A DNA stretch of 64,000 nt from JAGTVG01 sp942491935 (GTDB taxonomy: Bacteria > Bacteroidota > Bacteroidia > Cytophagales > Cyclobacteriaceae). The stretch's first letter is position 1; each line of letters starts with the position of its first letter. Below are positions 16,989 through 26,997 of the stretch, one piece after another. The position numbers were made by a program, and so were the translations under genes. The stretch lies in contig CALOCZ010000034.1 of the NCBI GenBank assembly GCA_942491935.1, forward strand, positions 1-64,000. The letters are read 5' to 3'. The notes under the pieces are model-generated. The model was not told where the DNA came from. It did not search any database and saw only the letters and a list, made by a program, of their open reading frames with translations.

Positions 16989-18543
16989 TTTTAATAAGTT
17001 CCATTTCCAGTTGTTCCAGTGATTTATTCTTGGTTTCCGGAAGTTTTTTGATTATAAATATCAAACCGGCGACGGCAAAAATCCCATATATTAAAAATGT
17101 GGTTGCATTGCCTAAGGTTTCCAATTCCCATGGAAAAACCAGTTGCACAGTAAAACTAACAGCGGAATTGATCAGACCCACAAAGGAAATCGCAAGCCCG
17201 CGTATCCTGTTGGGGAATAATTCTGAGAACAGTACCCACATAACCGGACCAAGCGATATTGCAAATGAGGCTACAAATCCAATAATGCCAAACAATATAA
17301 GAGTTGGATTCATATTTATTCCCGCTTTAATCAATTCTGATTCATATTCGGCTGCCTTAACAGGGCCCAGAGAATCTTTAATTGCCTTCTTAAATTCCAC
17401 ATCACTATCAAAATCTTTGTCAATCAATGCATTCAATTTATCATTATCTATATCAATTGCCAGGGCACTAACATTCTCAGAAGTCAGTTTATAAGTTGCT
17501 GAATTAAAGCCATATGCCAGTATAAACATGCATATGGCAATTCCGGATACACCTATGACAAGTAGAGGTTTCCTGCCAAACCGGTCAATAAATGCCATGG
17601 CAAGAACGGTAAAAACAAGATTGGTTAGTCCAACCAGGATAGCCTGCACAAAGGAAGCATCTGTTCCTATTCCCGATTGTTCAAATATCATAGGGGCATA
17701 GAAAAAGACAGAATTAATCCCTGTAATCTGCTGAAGGATAGCGATTACTATCCCAATGGTTAAAACGAGTGTAAGTGCAGGCTTAAATAATTCCGCTATC
17801 CTGATTTTTTCCTTATTTTCATTGGACTTTATACTCTTTTCTATAGCTTGAATATCTTCTTGTACCTGCTCCTCAGAATTAAACTCTCTCATTATACGAA
17901 TAGCATCATCTTCTCTATTTTTCATGATGAGCCACCTTGGGCTTCTCGGGACAAAGAACAATCCACTAAAATAAATTATGGCAGGTAAGGTTTCCAATCC
18001 AAGCATCCAACGCCAGTTATAGATATCCAATCCGATTGCTTTGGCCCAGGGAGCCCCTGATTGACCAAATACTAGTATCAGATAATTCGTAAAAAAAGCC
18101 AGGGAAATACCTATTACGATATTTAACTGATTAAATGAGACCATCCTCCCACGGATTTTTGGCGGGGAGATCTCCGCAATATACATTGGGGCTAAAATTA
18201 AGGAGGCACCAACACCCAATCCCCCAATCATCCTGGCGATTACCAGAGAATTGAAATCAGGTGCTAATGCTGAGAATATCGCTGATACAGCATATAAAAT
18301 AGCTGCAATTCGTAACATCGCCCTTCTTCCAAACCGGTCACTAAGCGGGCCGGCAACCATCATTGCGAGGGTCGCCGTTAAAGTAAGTGAACTGACAGCC
18401 CAGCCAAGTTCTATTTTTGAGAGTTCGAATTCAGCTTCAATAAATTTTATTACACCAGAAATGACTGATGCATCAAAACCCATTAAAAGGCCTCCTAATG
18501 CAACGGTCAGTGCAATACGGGTAATGTTCTTTTTCTTATTCAT
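16981..18543 (-). CDS. sugar porter of the major facilitator superfamily
   Basis: The 520-residue inner-membrane protein has about 12 hydrophobic segments and the sugar-porter signatures DRFGRRAML (after TM2), PRSPRWL (end of the first half), DRFGRKPLL (second half) and the C-terminal PETKNKSLEQLE. It belongs to the XylE/GalP-type family that imports mono- or disaccharides with protons. An unusually long periplasmic insertion (about 60 residues, including NDKLNALIDKDFDSDVEF) sits between TM9 and TM10, as in several Bacteroidota homologues. The end overlaps the glycosidase start by 8 bases, so the two are translationally coupled. It is the first gene of a three-gene operon. Confidence 0.93.
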   Translation of the reverse strand: MNKKKNITRIALTVALGGLLMGFDASVISGVIKFIEAEFELSKIELGWAVSSLTLTATLAMMVAGPLSDRFGRRAMLRIAAILYAVSAIFSALAPDFNSLVIARMIGGLGVGASLILAPMYIAEISPPKIRGRMVSFNQLNIVIGISLAFFTNYLILVFGQSGAPWAKAIGLDIYNWRWMLGLETLPAIIYFSGLFFVPRSPRWLIMKNREDDAIRIMREFNSEEQVQEDIQAIEKSIKSNENKEKIRIAELFKPALTLVLTIGIVIAILQQITGINSVFFYAPMIFEQSGIGTDASFVQAILVGLTNLVFTVLAMAFIDRFGRKPLLVIGVSGIAICMFILAYGFNSATYKLTSENVSALAIDIDNDKLNALIDKDFDSDVEFKKAIKDSLGPVKAAEYESELIKAGINMNPTLILFGIIGFVASFAISLGPVMWVLFSELFPNRIRGLAISFVGLINSAVSFTVQLVFPWELETLGNATTFLIYGIFAVAGLIFIIKKLPETKNKSLEQLEMELIKSE

Positions 18544-18575
18544 TATATCTTATTAAAAGTTTTGATCTAAAAAAT

Positions 18576-18917
18576 TCATCCCTGATGGTAAAGATACATC
18601 CAAATATGAATCCACAAATTACATCTTGCTGCCTCATTCTGATCTAAATTTGACAGGTTTATATTTAACTTTCCCTGATATTCGATAATTAATTTATGGG
18701 AATAGTAATTTTCGGAGTCTCTAACCAGCATCAAATTAAATCCGGGATGCAAATTATGCCGGATCATAAATTGAATATCTCCATATTCAGAAATATCATA
18801 ATCAACCATTTTGCCGGAAATATAATAAATCATAATATATTCTTTTTCAATTTGATGTTCAAACTGAAAAACAAAGAAATCCTTCGAAGGATCAGGATGT
18901 ACATTAATTTTTCTCAA
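18576..18917 (-). pseudogene. orphan T9SS C-terminal sorting-domain fragment
   Basis: The 113-residue frame begins at a TTG and opens directly with the type A sorting-domain pattern: INVHPDPSKDFFVFQF, a IYYISGKMV strand, HPGFNLMLVRDSENYYS and HKLII. In intact proteins this domain is the last ~75 residues of a large secreted enzyme. Here no catalytic domain precedes it, and about 38 extra residues follow. The same frame is open further upstream to an ATG at 19034 except for one TAG at 18954-18956. It is best read as the leftover tail of a deleted secreted protein, lying between the sugar porter and GH92 genes. Confidence 0.6.
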
Positions 18918-19038
18918 TTTATCATTTAATCCAAGTATATTATCCTGAATTTTCTAAAATTCCACCCAGCTAATATTGAACATGGACCAAAATTTGTCAG
19001 AATTTATTCTTGAATTTTGATTTTTGACTTTCATGTAT

Positions 19039-21282
19039 TTATTTGGTTCTTGTGTTAGTCATAAAGAATTCCAACTTGCCACCTTTCACAATATCCTCAT
19101 GAGAGAAGAAAGGTTTATCCAGTTTCTTCCCATTTAACCGCAATTCATCCACATAAAGGTTTTGTTCTGAATTGTTATGTACAATAATTTCAAATTCCCC
19201 ACCCGAAACAGGGATAATTGCCCTGTCTATCATAGGCCTGCCAATAGTGTATGTAGGATCTCCAGGACAAACCTGATAAAAGCCGAGGGCACTTAGAACA
19301 TACCATGCCGACATCTGTCCGCAATCTTCATTACCAATGATACCAGCAGGTTCCGGCAAATAAAAATCATTCATGATCTGATCCAGTCTTTCCTGTGTCT
19401 TATATGGCGTATTTGTCCAGTTGTATAAATAAGCCATGTGATGACTGGGTTCATTCCCATGTGCATACTGCCCGATCAGGCCCGTAATATCCCCGGAAGC
19501 ATGCTCTCCCTCGATCTCAGAACTGGTAGTAAATAATGTATCCAACATGGCCTCATATACATCAGTACTACCGTATAGATCAATTACCCCATCAATTGCA
19601 TGTGGCGTAAAAAAACTCCACTGCCATGCATTCCCTTCCACATAATCAGCATAATCATGGTCTGAAAATTTGGGTCTGAAGGGCGTAAGCCAGGAGCCAT
19701 CATAATTTTTACCTCGCATCAATCCGGTTTCCTCATCAAAATAATGCTGATAATATTGCCCCTTTTTATCAAATTCAGCTGCTATTTCATGCTCTCCGGC
19801 CTTTCTGGCAATCTGGGCGACGCACCAGTCATAATAGGCCATTTCAAGTCCAAACGAAACACTTTGAGCTATTGAATCATGAGGACTCCAGCCTAAAGTT
19901 TCCTTAAAATAAATGTGCCTGGGCATGACCCTGTCTCCCAGGTCACCTTCAAAATTTTCTACTATTTCCGGTCGCCATGTCGCCGATTGTATAGAAGCTT
20001 CCAAGCATTCAGCCACATCATCAGGTGCAAGTCCTTTTACTACCGCATCGGCCAGAACAGAAACAGCTGGATATCCAACCATTGTCCCCGTATAATTTGA
20101 TGCCAGTGGCCATTTAGGAAGGATACCACCTTCCCTGTATTTCTGAACCAGCGCCTCACTCCATTTGGCGGCTTTTTCTGGTTGAATTATAGTTATTAAT
20201 GGATGAAAGGCACGAAATGTATCCCACAAGGAAAATGCAGTATAGTTAACATATCCTGGAGGCGCCTGCATGATCTTCTTGTTAATTCCCCTGTACCGGC
20301 CGTCTACATCCTGCCATAAAAAAGGGGCCATCATACTATGGTACAGAGCAGTATAAAAATTAGTTTTTACTTTTTCACTGGAAGTCTCTATTCTGATTAC
20401 TTCCAACGCTGTGAGCCATTCTTCCCGGGCTTTCTGAACTACTTCTTCAAAATCCCATCCAGGCAACTCAGCTTCCATATTTTTTGCCGCACCTGCCATG
20501 TCCACTGGTGAAATGGCTACTTTAAGCAAAAGTGGTTTCTCCGATGTGGGAAACTTAAAATGAAGCTGGTCAATTCTATCCTCAGAAATATTTTCAGTAA
20601 GATTACCATTAATAATGCCTCCAACCTTTTCAAAAGGTTCTGAGAATTCTGCCCGGTAAGCGACTACATGATCTCTTGCCCAACCTGTCGTTTTCCGGAT
20701 TCCCTGAATGGTCCTGTCATCCACCATTTCAAAATGATTATCAACTACGGCCCCTCCCCATCCGGGCTGAAGTATATGCGCCAGGTTTAACATCACTTTT
20801 CGGTCATCCTGATCTTGAAAGGAATATCGATGCATACCGACACGCAAAGTGGCTGTTAATTCCACTTCAATATTATAATTCTTAAGGAGTACCTTATAGT
20901 ATCCCGGCGAAGCTACTTCACTTGATTTATCAAGATCTGCCACCGGAATTGCCTCTTCCGAATTAGAATAAGGCAGAAAGGCTACATCCCCCAGATCTCC
21001 AATACCCGTTCCGCTTAAATGGGTATGACTAAATCCAAAGATTTGATGGTCATCATAATGATAACCACTGCTTGCATCCCAGCCATCCAGGTGTGTGTCG
21101 GGGCTAAGTTGGACCATACCAAAAGGTAGAGTTGCGCCTGGAAAGGTGTGTCCATGGAAGCCGGTACCAATGAAAGGATCTACATATTCCAGGATATCTT
21201 CCTTTATTTCGTTGGTGGAGCTACAATACAAGAGCATTAAAAATAACGGAATTAAGATCAATGAATAAATTATCTTTTTCAT
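19039..21282 (-). CDS. GH92 family exo-alpha-mannosidase, lipoprotein
   Basis: The 747-residue protein has a lipobox (LLYC, about Cys 20). It then carries the family hallmark start YVDPFIGTGFHGHTFPGATLPFGMVQLSP (cited as YVDPFIGTGFHGHTFPG), followed by GFSHTHLSGTG, GNEPSHHMAYLYNW and GNEDCGQMSAWYVLSALGFY. These blocks span the N-terminal beta-sandwich and the (alpha/alpha)6 catalytic domain. The acidic residues in the NEDCGQMS block help bind the catalytic calcium. GH92 enzymes remove alpha-linked mannose, usually from high-mannose N-glycans or yeast mannan. The length is usual for the family and the frame is intact. The nearest upstream gene (21422) is on the other strand, so a divergent promoter lies at 21283-21421. 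Confidence 0.96.
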   Translation of the reverse strand: MKKIIYSLILIPLFLMLLYCSSTNEIKEDILEYVDPFIGTGFHGHTFPGATLPFGMVQLSPDTHLDGWDASSGYHYDDHQIFGFSHTHLSGTGIGDLGDVAFLPYSNSEEAIPVADLDKSSEVASPGYYKVLLKNYNIEVELTATLRVGMHRYSFQDQDDRKVMLNLAHILQPGWGGAVVDNHFEMVDDRTIQGIRKTTGWARDHVVAYRAEFSEPFEKVGGIINGNLTENISEDRIDQLHFKFPTSEKPLLLKVAISPVDMAGAAKNMEAELPGWDFEEVVQKAREEWLTALEVIRIETSSEKVKTNFYTALYHSMMAPFLWQDVDGRYRGINKKIMQAPPGYVNYTAFSLWDTFRAFHPLITIIQPEKAAKWSEALVQKYREGGILPKWPLASNYTGTMVGYPAVSVLADAVVKGLAPDDVAECLEASIQSATWRPEIVENFEGDLGDRVMPRHIYFKETLGWSPHDSIAQSVSFGLEMAYYDWCVAQIARKAGEHEIAAEFDKKGQYYQHYFDEETGLMRGKNYDGSWLTPFRPKFSDHDYADYVEGNAWQWSFFTPHAIDGVIDLYGSTDVYEAMLDTLFTTSSEIEGEHASGDITGLIGQYAHGNEPSHHMAYLYNWTNTPYKTQERLDQIMNDFYLPEPAGIIGNEDCGQMSAWYVLSALGFYQVCPGDPTYTIGRPMIDRAIIPVSGGEFEIIVHNNSEQNLYVDELRLNGKKLDKPFFSHEDIVKGGKLEFFMTNTRTK

Positions 21283-21421
21283 TGTTTTATTGCTAAGTTC
21301 TAAAATATGCAGATTATAAACCTATTAGTTTTCCTGAATCAAGCCGAAAAATCAATTTTTTTTATTTAAATATGTTTATATCCCAGAAGATTTTTAAAAT
21401 TATAATTAAATACTTCATATA

Positions 21422-23287
21422 TTGAATTATATGAGGAAATCTTTCTTAGTAATGTGTAAGACAAACAATATCACCGGGATTTGTTGGGAAAAATTTTTTC
21501 TCACTATTATATCTTCCGTTAAGATCCAGCTGATAATACCTATGATCTTCTGCCTTTCAGTGATTTTTCTTTTTCATAGCTGTCAGTCAAACCAAAACAA
21601 AAATGATGATTATACTGGTCCGGATCTATCGAAGATCGTGGTTCTGACTTTTGATGATGCCGTTAAATCCCATCGAACTTTCGTTGCACCCCTGCTCAAA
21701 GAACTGGGATTCAATGCGACTTTCTTCATTACCTATGAATGGATGGAAGACACCGTGAATTTCATGTCATGGGAGGAAGTTGGTGAGTTACATAATATGG
21801 GATTTGAAATTGGAAATCATTGCTGGCATCATTGGGATTTTTCACAACCAAAGACTGCCGCCATGCTTGAAGGAGAATTAGGGCTTGTCAACTGGGAATT
21901 GATGCGTGTGGGCGTTCCAAAGCCAATAAGTTATGCCTGGAATGGCAATGGTTTCGGCCCGGAAGCACTAGCAGTATTGGAAAAGGAAGGATTTCAGTTC
22001 GCCCGGAGAGGGAAACAGCCCGAAGTTCCCTATGGGGAATTAAAAGCGGGTCCGGGATATGATCCTGAGAGACATCATCCTTTATTGATACCAACTACCT
22101 GCGATGGCTATCCAGAGCTGGATTTGGCCCATTTTATTCAGATCATGGAATCCGTTGGCAAAAATGAAATGCCAGTCCTTCAGTTTCATGGCGTTCCAGA
22201 CACTGCCCACCCCTGGGTGAACACCCCGGAGGATCGGTTCATAGAATATATGAACTATCTGAAAGAAGAAGGGTATCAGGTAATTGCTATGAGAGATCTC
22301 GAAAAATATCTTCCAGAGGAAATCCCGGATGATCCTATGCTTCAGTACCGGTATACTTTAAAAGGAGACAGCACATTGGATTGGCCTGATGAAGTAATTG
22401 CCACAAGAAAGGACCTGAACTTCTGGCTGACTAATATGTTATTCGATCATCGGTTCTCAAAGGAGGAAATGATGCAGGCAACAGGATATAGTGAAATGGA
22501 ACTGGATGAAACTTTATCCGGACTGGTCAGAACTGAGTCAGGTTCGAACAGAAAGGATATTTTAAAAGTCAGGCCCTATCCGGGAGTTCGACATCCACGC
22601 ATAAACTTCAAAGATGGGATGCTTAGTCCTATGCGGGGAACAAAAGCAAGCATCTTTCTCCCATGGGATCCGGATGAATATGTAGTTTTGGATCTTCCGG
22701 AAGCAATTTTTACACAATTTGGCCTGACATTTCTAGGTCATAAGCATATTCCAACAATTTTTGACTACCGGAAGATAGTTATAGAAAACAGGGATTGGAG
22801 AATTACGGATGAAGGTAGTTTACACAATGTATGGGATCTTCCAAATAATATGCGGATAGGTGCAGATATTTACCCCGGAAAAAATGAACTTGATTTAAAG
22901 TTATGGATTGAGAATAATACAGATTCTGTTCTGACTGATCTTCAAAGTCAGGTATGCATCATGCTGAAAATGGCTTCAAAGTTTAATGCTCTAAATAATG
23001 ATAATAAGATCTTCGATTCCCCTGTAGCAGCCGTAAAATCAAGTAACGGTGAACACTGGATCATAACTGCCTGGAATGGAGGCAATCATGAATGGGGTAA
23101 TGAAGATTGTCCATGTCTTCATTCCGATCCCAGGTTACCGGATTGCGGACCAGGGGAAACGGTCAGCGTAACAGGTAAGATCTGGTTCTATGACGGAGCG
23201 GGTATTGAAGAAAAAATTAAATCCGTAAAAGAAGAGTTCGTCACATATCAATATAATTCAGCAGAAGCTATTCAAAAAAATCAGTAG
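21422..23287 (+). CDS. NodB-type polysaccharide deacetylase with C-terminal beta-rich domain, lipoprotein
   Basis: The 621-residue frame may start later; a hydrophobic stretch ending FHSC (Cys 54) is the likely signal/lipobox, and a start near residue 41 or earlier is possible. The NodB fold begins with VVLTFDDA (Asp 77 and Asp 78) and has the second metal motif GNHCWHHWDF (131-140). It belongs to carbohydrate esterase family 4-type enzymes, which remove N- or O-acetyl groups using a divalent metal. About 300 residues of beta-rich sequence follow (for example RPYPGVRHPRINFKDG and DCPCLHSDPRLPDCGPGE). I cannot name this part; it may bind substrate. The gene faces the decayed Gfo/Idh gene. Confidence 0.82.
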   Translation: MNYMRKSFLVMCKTNNITGICWEKFFLTIISSVKIQLIIPMIFCLSVIFLFHSCQSNQNKNDDYTGPDLSKIVVLTFDDAVKSHRTFVAPLLKELGFNATFFITYEWMEDTVNFMSWEEVGELHNMGFEIGNHCWHHWDFSQPKTAAMLEGELGLVNWELMRVGVPKPISYAWNGNGFGPEALAVLEKEGFQFARRGKQPEVPYGELKAGPGYDPERHHPLLIPTTCDGYPELDLAHFIQIMESVGKNEMPVLQFHGVPDTAHPWVNTPEDRFIEYMNYLKEEGYQVIAMRDLEKYLPEEIPDDPMLQYRYTLKGDSTLDWPDEVIATRKDLNFWLTNMLFDHRFSKEEMMQATGYSEMELDETLSGLVRTESGSNRKDILKVRPYPGVRHPRINFKDGMLSPMRGTKASIFLPWDPDEYVVLDLPEAIFTQFGLTFLGHKHIPTIFDYRKIVIENRDWRITDEGSLHNVWDLPNNMRIGADIYPGKNELDLKLWIENNTDSVLTDLQSQVCIMLKMASKFNALNNDNKIFDSPVAAVKSSNGEHWIITAWNGGNHEWGNEDCPCLHSDPRLPDCGPGETVSVTGKIWFYDGAGIEEKIKSVKEEFVTYQYNSAEAIQKNQ

Positions 23288-23425
23288 AAAAGCATATTAC
23301 ATATACTCAACATTAATATGTCCTATCAAAATGGGCATAATTCACCCATGAAGTAATTGCATAATACTGGGCAATAAAATATAGCCCACTCGGAGCTATA
23401 CTTTATAAACGGCAATTGTAATTAA

Positions 23426-24765
23426 TCAAAACTCCCGATATGCGGATTCCAGGTATTGATTAGCTTCTGCCTCGGCAAATTGAGCTGTAGCATTGTCCCA
23501 ATGCAATGTTTGGTTTGGAAAACGACCCGCAATAGTCCCTAACAAAATCGTCTCTGTTAGACGTGATGCATAGGAGAACGGAGCTGTAGTCTCATCTTTT
23601 CCTAAACAGGCATCTATAAACTGATGATAATGTTTGGGCCCTTCTGAGCTATAATTCCTGATGGGTTTTCCCAGATTGAATTGTTCAATTTGAGCTGCAT
23701 CTAAATTCTTATATTTCCCATCCACGATATGCTTTGGAAGTTGCATAAAGTGCGGAAGCAAAAGCCGGCCTTTTTCTCCTATAAACATTGCACCCTGATC
23801 TGGAAGTTTATCACCATCCGGCAGCGATAGCTCATCATGACTTTCAGGTGCCCCTATACCATCATACCAAATCCATGTCAATTTATCAGTAGTATATTTT
23901 GTGCCCGGGAATTCGTAAGTAACTATATTTTTCTCCGGGAAACCATAACCATTAGGTTCACGACAATTATTGACAATAGTCAATGGAACGTCCAGCGCCA
24001 GGGCATTATATGGTGTATCAAAAATATGCACACCCATATCCCCTAAAGTACCGCATCCATAATCAACTAACTTTCTCCAATTGCCCGGATGATAAACATC
24101 CTTCTTGTAAGGTCTTTCCGCGGATGTTCCCAGCCAGAGGTTCCAGTCGAGTGTTTCGGGTACAGGGTCACTTCCCTTTGGTGGTGGACCATCATAGCCC
24201 CAGTTTTTTGGAGACCAGGCACGTACAGTACTTACTTTACCAATAATACCAGACTGTATGAGTAGAGTTAGCTAATTTATAATCATAAAACGAATGCACC
24301 TGAATACCCATTTGAGTAACCAGTTTTTTTTCTTCGCCATTTTGCGCATAGCCCTGGCTTCTGACACATGATGGGTCAATGGTTTTTGACAATAAACAGG
24401 ATGGTTTTTTTCCATCGCCATCATAGAAGCCGGTGCATGAGTATGATCCGGAGTAGATACAATTACAGCATCAATTTCACTACTCATTTCTTCAAGTAAA
24501 ATGCGGTAGTCAGCATATGTTTTTGCTTTGGGATGGATTTTTTGAAGCTACAGCTAAATTTTTTGCATCCACATCACAAAGGGCCACTACATCCACCGAT
24601 TCGTGAGATGCAATATCTCCCAGATCTTCCAATTCCCTGCGCCCCCTAAGCCGATATGGGCGGTTCTGAAGCGTTGATCTTTGGTGCATTTGAAATACAG
24701 GATGGCAAGAAAGCAATACCGATAGCAGCAAGTGCAGATTTTTTTAAAAATTCTCTTTTTTTCAT
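23426..24765 (-). pseudogene. Gfo/Idh/MocA-family oxidoreductase, Tat-type leader, broken by about five frameshifts
   Basis: Starting from the ATG at 24763-24765 (MKKREFLKKSALAAIGIAF leader), family blocks appear in order but in changing frames: RTAHIGLGG (NAD-binding loop), DLGDIASHESVDVVALCDVD, VIVSTPDHTHAPASMMAMEK, YCQKPLTHHVSEARAM (EKP-type motif), GIIGKVSTVRAWSPKNWGY and a long intact C-terminal half from about 24260 to 23426. Indels fall near 24665-24705, near 24630-24645, in the six-T run 24538-24543, in the eight-T run 24324-24331 and near 24266-24275. It lies 12 bases after the DUF1080 gene in the same direction. Such pairs act in oxidation and cleavage of 3-keto-glycosides. Confidence 0.85.
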
Positions 24766-24777
24766 ATATTTTGATAT

Positions 24778-25573
24778 TTAAAGTTTTTTGATCTTAATAT
24801 TTCTGAACCAAATGGGACTCGAATGATCCTGAAGTCCAATATAACCTGATTTAAATTCGTCCATAATCATCGGACTGATCTTTCCATTTTCCGGAATTCT
24901 TTCTCTCGTACCAATCATCAGACCAGGGCACAAATGAGACCATTTTTTTTTCATTGAGCCAGTACTCCACTTTTTCAGGAGTGAAAATGATCCGTGATGA
25001 ATTCCACTCTCCTACCGGATTGAGTTGTTTTTGGCTGTCGTCAGCTGGGTACATGGCATAGTCAGAGGCTGTTTTCTGAAGTGGATTTAATGTCTCCGGA
25101 TTCTCGTAACCCAGGCCCGTGTTATAGGCAGTAAGGTCGTGAATATTTTCATAGTTGATGTCATCAATCAGTTGGTATTCGGGACTGATACCAGAAGGAC
25201 CATCATAACCCTCTTTCAAATGGTAAAAAATACCACTGTTCCCTCCTTCCGGAAGTTTCCACTCCAGATACAATTCAAAATTTTCAAACTCCTCCAGCCC
25301 ATAAATAATGTCTTTGCCACCTTTATAGTCTTGTTCCAGACCAAGTTCAGTATCATATGTCAATTCACCATCTTTGACCAACCATCCCGGAGGCATCTTA
25401 TCCCCATTGTAGGCTCTCCATCCATTCATAGATTTACCATCAAATAAAAAGATCCAATCATTGGACTCTTTCTTTTCAGAAACTGTTTGATTTTCTTTTG
25501 CTTCCTTTTTTGGTTCTTTAGTGCAGGAAAACACAAAGACTATCCCGATAAGGATTATTATACTTTTTTTCAT
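24778..25573 (-). pseudogene. DUF1080 (3-keto-disaccharide hydrolase-type) lipoprotein, one frameshift near the end
   Basis: The protein has a lipobox (VFSC), then a concanavalin-like DUF1080 domain with WIFLFDGKSMNGWRAYNGD, GGNSGIFYHLKEG and NPVGEWNSSRIIF. The open frame ends early after DQSDDYGRI (stop at 24851). The expected ending continues in the next frame as EFKSGYIGLQDHSSPIWF and stops at 24778, so a single extra base lies between about 24852 and 24872. DUF1080 proteins include the 3-keto-glycoside-cleaving enzymes of Bacteroides. It is upstream of, and co-oriented with, the broken Gfo/Idh gene, with 12 bases between stop and start. Confidence 0.88.
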
Positions 25574-25793
25574 AAAATTTTAATTTTTGGCTATCACAAA
25601 AAAGTCTATCTGTAAAAGAATCTCAAATATAGAAAATTGATTTGAATTCATGAGCCGTTACAAATTGTAAAGGATCATTTTTGCGTGTTGCTTTTTTTAA
25701 GATAGGAGCCCAAATTCTTCCATAAAAGCAGATAAGAACGAAATTTAACTCTACTCTTGACCCATATCATTGGCCCTGACCTGAAGACAAACT

Positions 25794-26891
25794 CTACTTT
25801 TTCCCTGATATTATCTTTATCTTTTGCTCTCTTTTACTCCCATCTTCATCCTTCAATCCCCAGCTTCCACTTTTGAAATTCCAGTTAGCATAAGCTATAT
25901 CATTTTCCTCGAACAGGTCTATCATATCCTGGTACCACCTAAATCCGTCTTCCTCAGAGGGACCTTTGATAATTCCAAATTCACCACAGTATAAGGGTAA
26001 TCCAAGTTTTTTAGCCTTTTGAATAGGTTTAGTCCACTCATTCAGAATCCACTGCTTGTCGAATTTCCGTCCTATAAAACTCCTCGTTGCCTCAGTTTTC
26101 ATTTCACCCGGTAGCGGATCAAATTCCTCCTGTGATAAAATAACTCCAGGATAATGAACAGGGCCTGTATAACCTTTCAATGGTGTCCACCCTGCATTGT
26201 AATGGGTCAAGAGGAATGGTTCATAGAAATGAAAACTCAGGATGATGTTCGGATCGTTTTCCGGCACTTTCAATTCATCAAAAGTACCCGCCTGCTGCCA
26301 TTTATTGGAACCGATCACAATGGTCCTTTCCGGTTCAAGTTCACGAATAGCCGCAACTGCATTAGCTATAAGGTTATTCCACAATTCAGGATCATCGGCT
26401 ACCGCTTCATTCAGCAGTTCGTAAGCCAGGAAATCATTAGGGTATTTATTGAGTACACTGGACAGGTCCCGCCATAAATCATAGAATTTCTCCTGTTCAG
26501 CCGGATCGGTCCACAATGGCTTTTCCTTGGCTATAAAATGATGCGAACGGAGAATATGTAAATCAATGATAATTCGCAACTCATTTTCAAGGCACCAGCC
26601 TATACAATCTTCCATCAGTTGAAAAGCATCTTCGTTTCGATTACCCTCTTCATCCCACATCTGTTCCTCATCAATAGGTAACCGAAGATGGTCGAAACCC
26701 ATTTCGGCTGCGTCCCGTATGTCCTCCCTGGTTATGAACTGTGCCCGGTCCTCTCCTCGCTTTTTACTTTGTGAAAGCCAATGACCCAGGTTAGAACCTC
26801 TTTTTATTTCAAATTTCTCCACTTCTTTTGGAGATTCTTGCTGACAAGCCAACATGGCAATTGTAGCTAAAAATAGAATTAATTTTTTCAT
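25794..26891 (-). CDS. GH5-family (cellulase-like) lipoprotein glycosidase
   Basis: The 365-residue lipoprotein (lipobox MLAC, Cys 16) has a single TIM barrel. Motifs run in GH5 order: RGSNLGHWLS, HLRLPID, IIIDLH, the acid/base in YELLNEAVAD (Glu 162), SFHFYEP, and the nucleophile in LPLYCGEFGI (Glu 304), followed by ANWNFKSGSWGL. This matches GH5 endoglucanase/exo-glucanase-like enzymes acting on beta-glucans or mannans. The subfamily cannot be fixed by eye. It stands alone with about 220 bases to the DUF1080 start on the downstream side and reads on the reverse strand. The frame is intact. Confidence 0.9.
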   Translation of the reverse strand: MKKLILFLATIAMLACQQESPKEVEKFEIKRGSNLGHWLSQSKKRGEDRAQFITREDIRDAAEMGFDHLRLPIDEEQMWDEEGNRNEDAFQLMEDCIGWCLENELRIIIDLHILRSHHFIAKEKPLWTDPAEQEKFYDLWRDLSSVLNKYPNDFLAYELLNEAVADDPELWNNLIANAVAAIRELEPERTIVIGSNKWQQAGTFDELKVPENDPNIILSFHFYEPFLLTHYNAGWTPLKGYTGPVHYPGVILSQEEFDPLPGEMKTEATRSFIGRKFDKQWILNEWTKPIQKAKKLGLPLYCGEFGIIKGPSEEDGFRWYQDMIDLFEENDIAYANWNFKSGSWGLKDEDGSKREQKIKIISGKK

Positions 26892-26997
26892 GCTAAAAAA
26901 TTGAAATTATACTGTGCTAAAATAGTTAATATTCATATAATCATATTAGAGTTTATATCTATTTTATGGAAATTGTCTCTATAAAATGATTCCCGAC

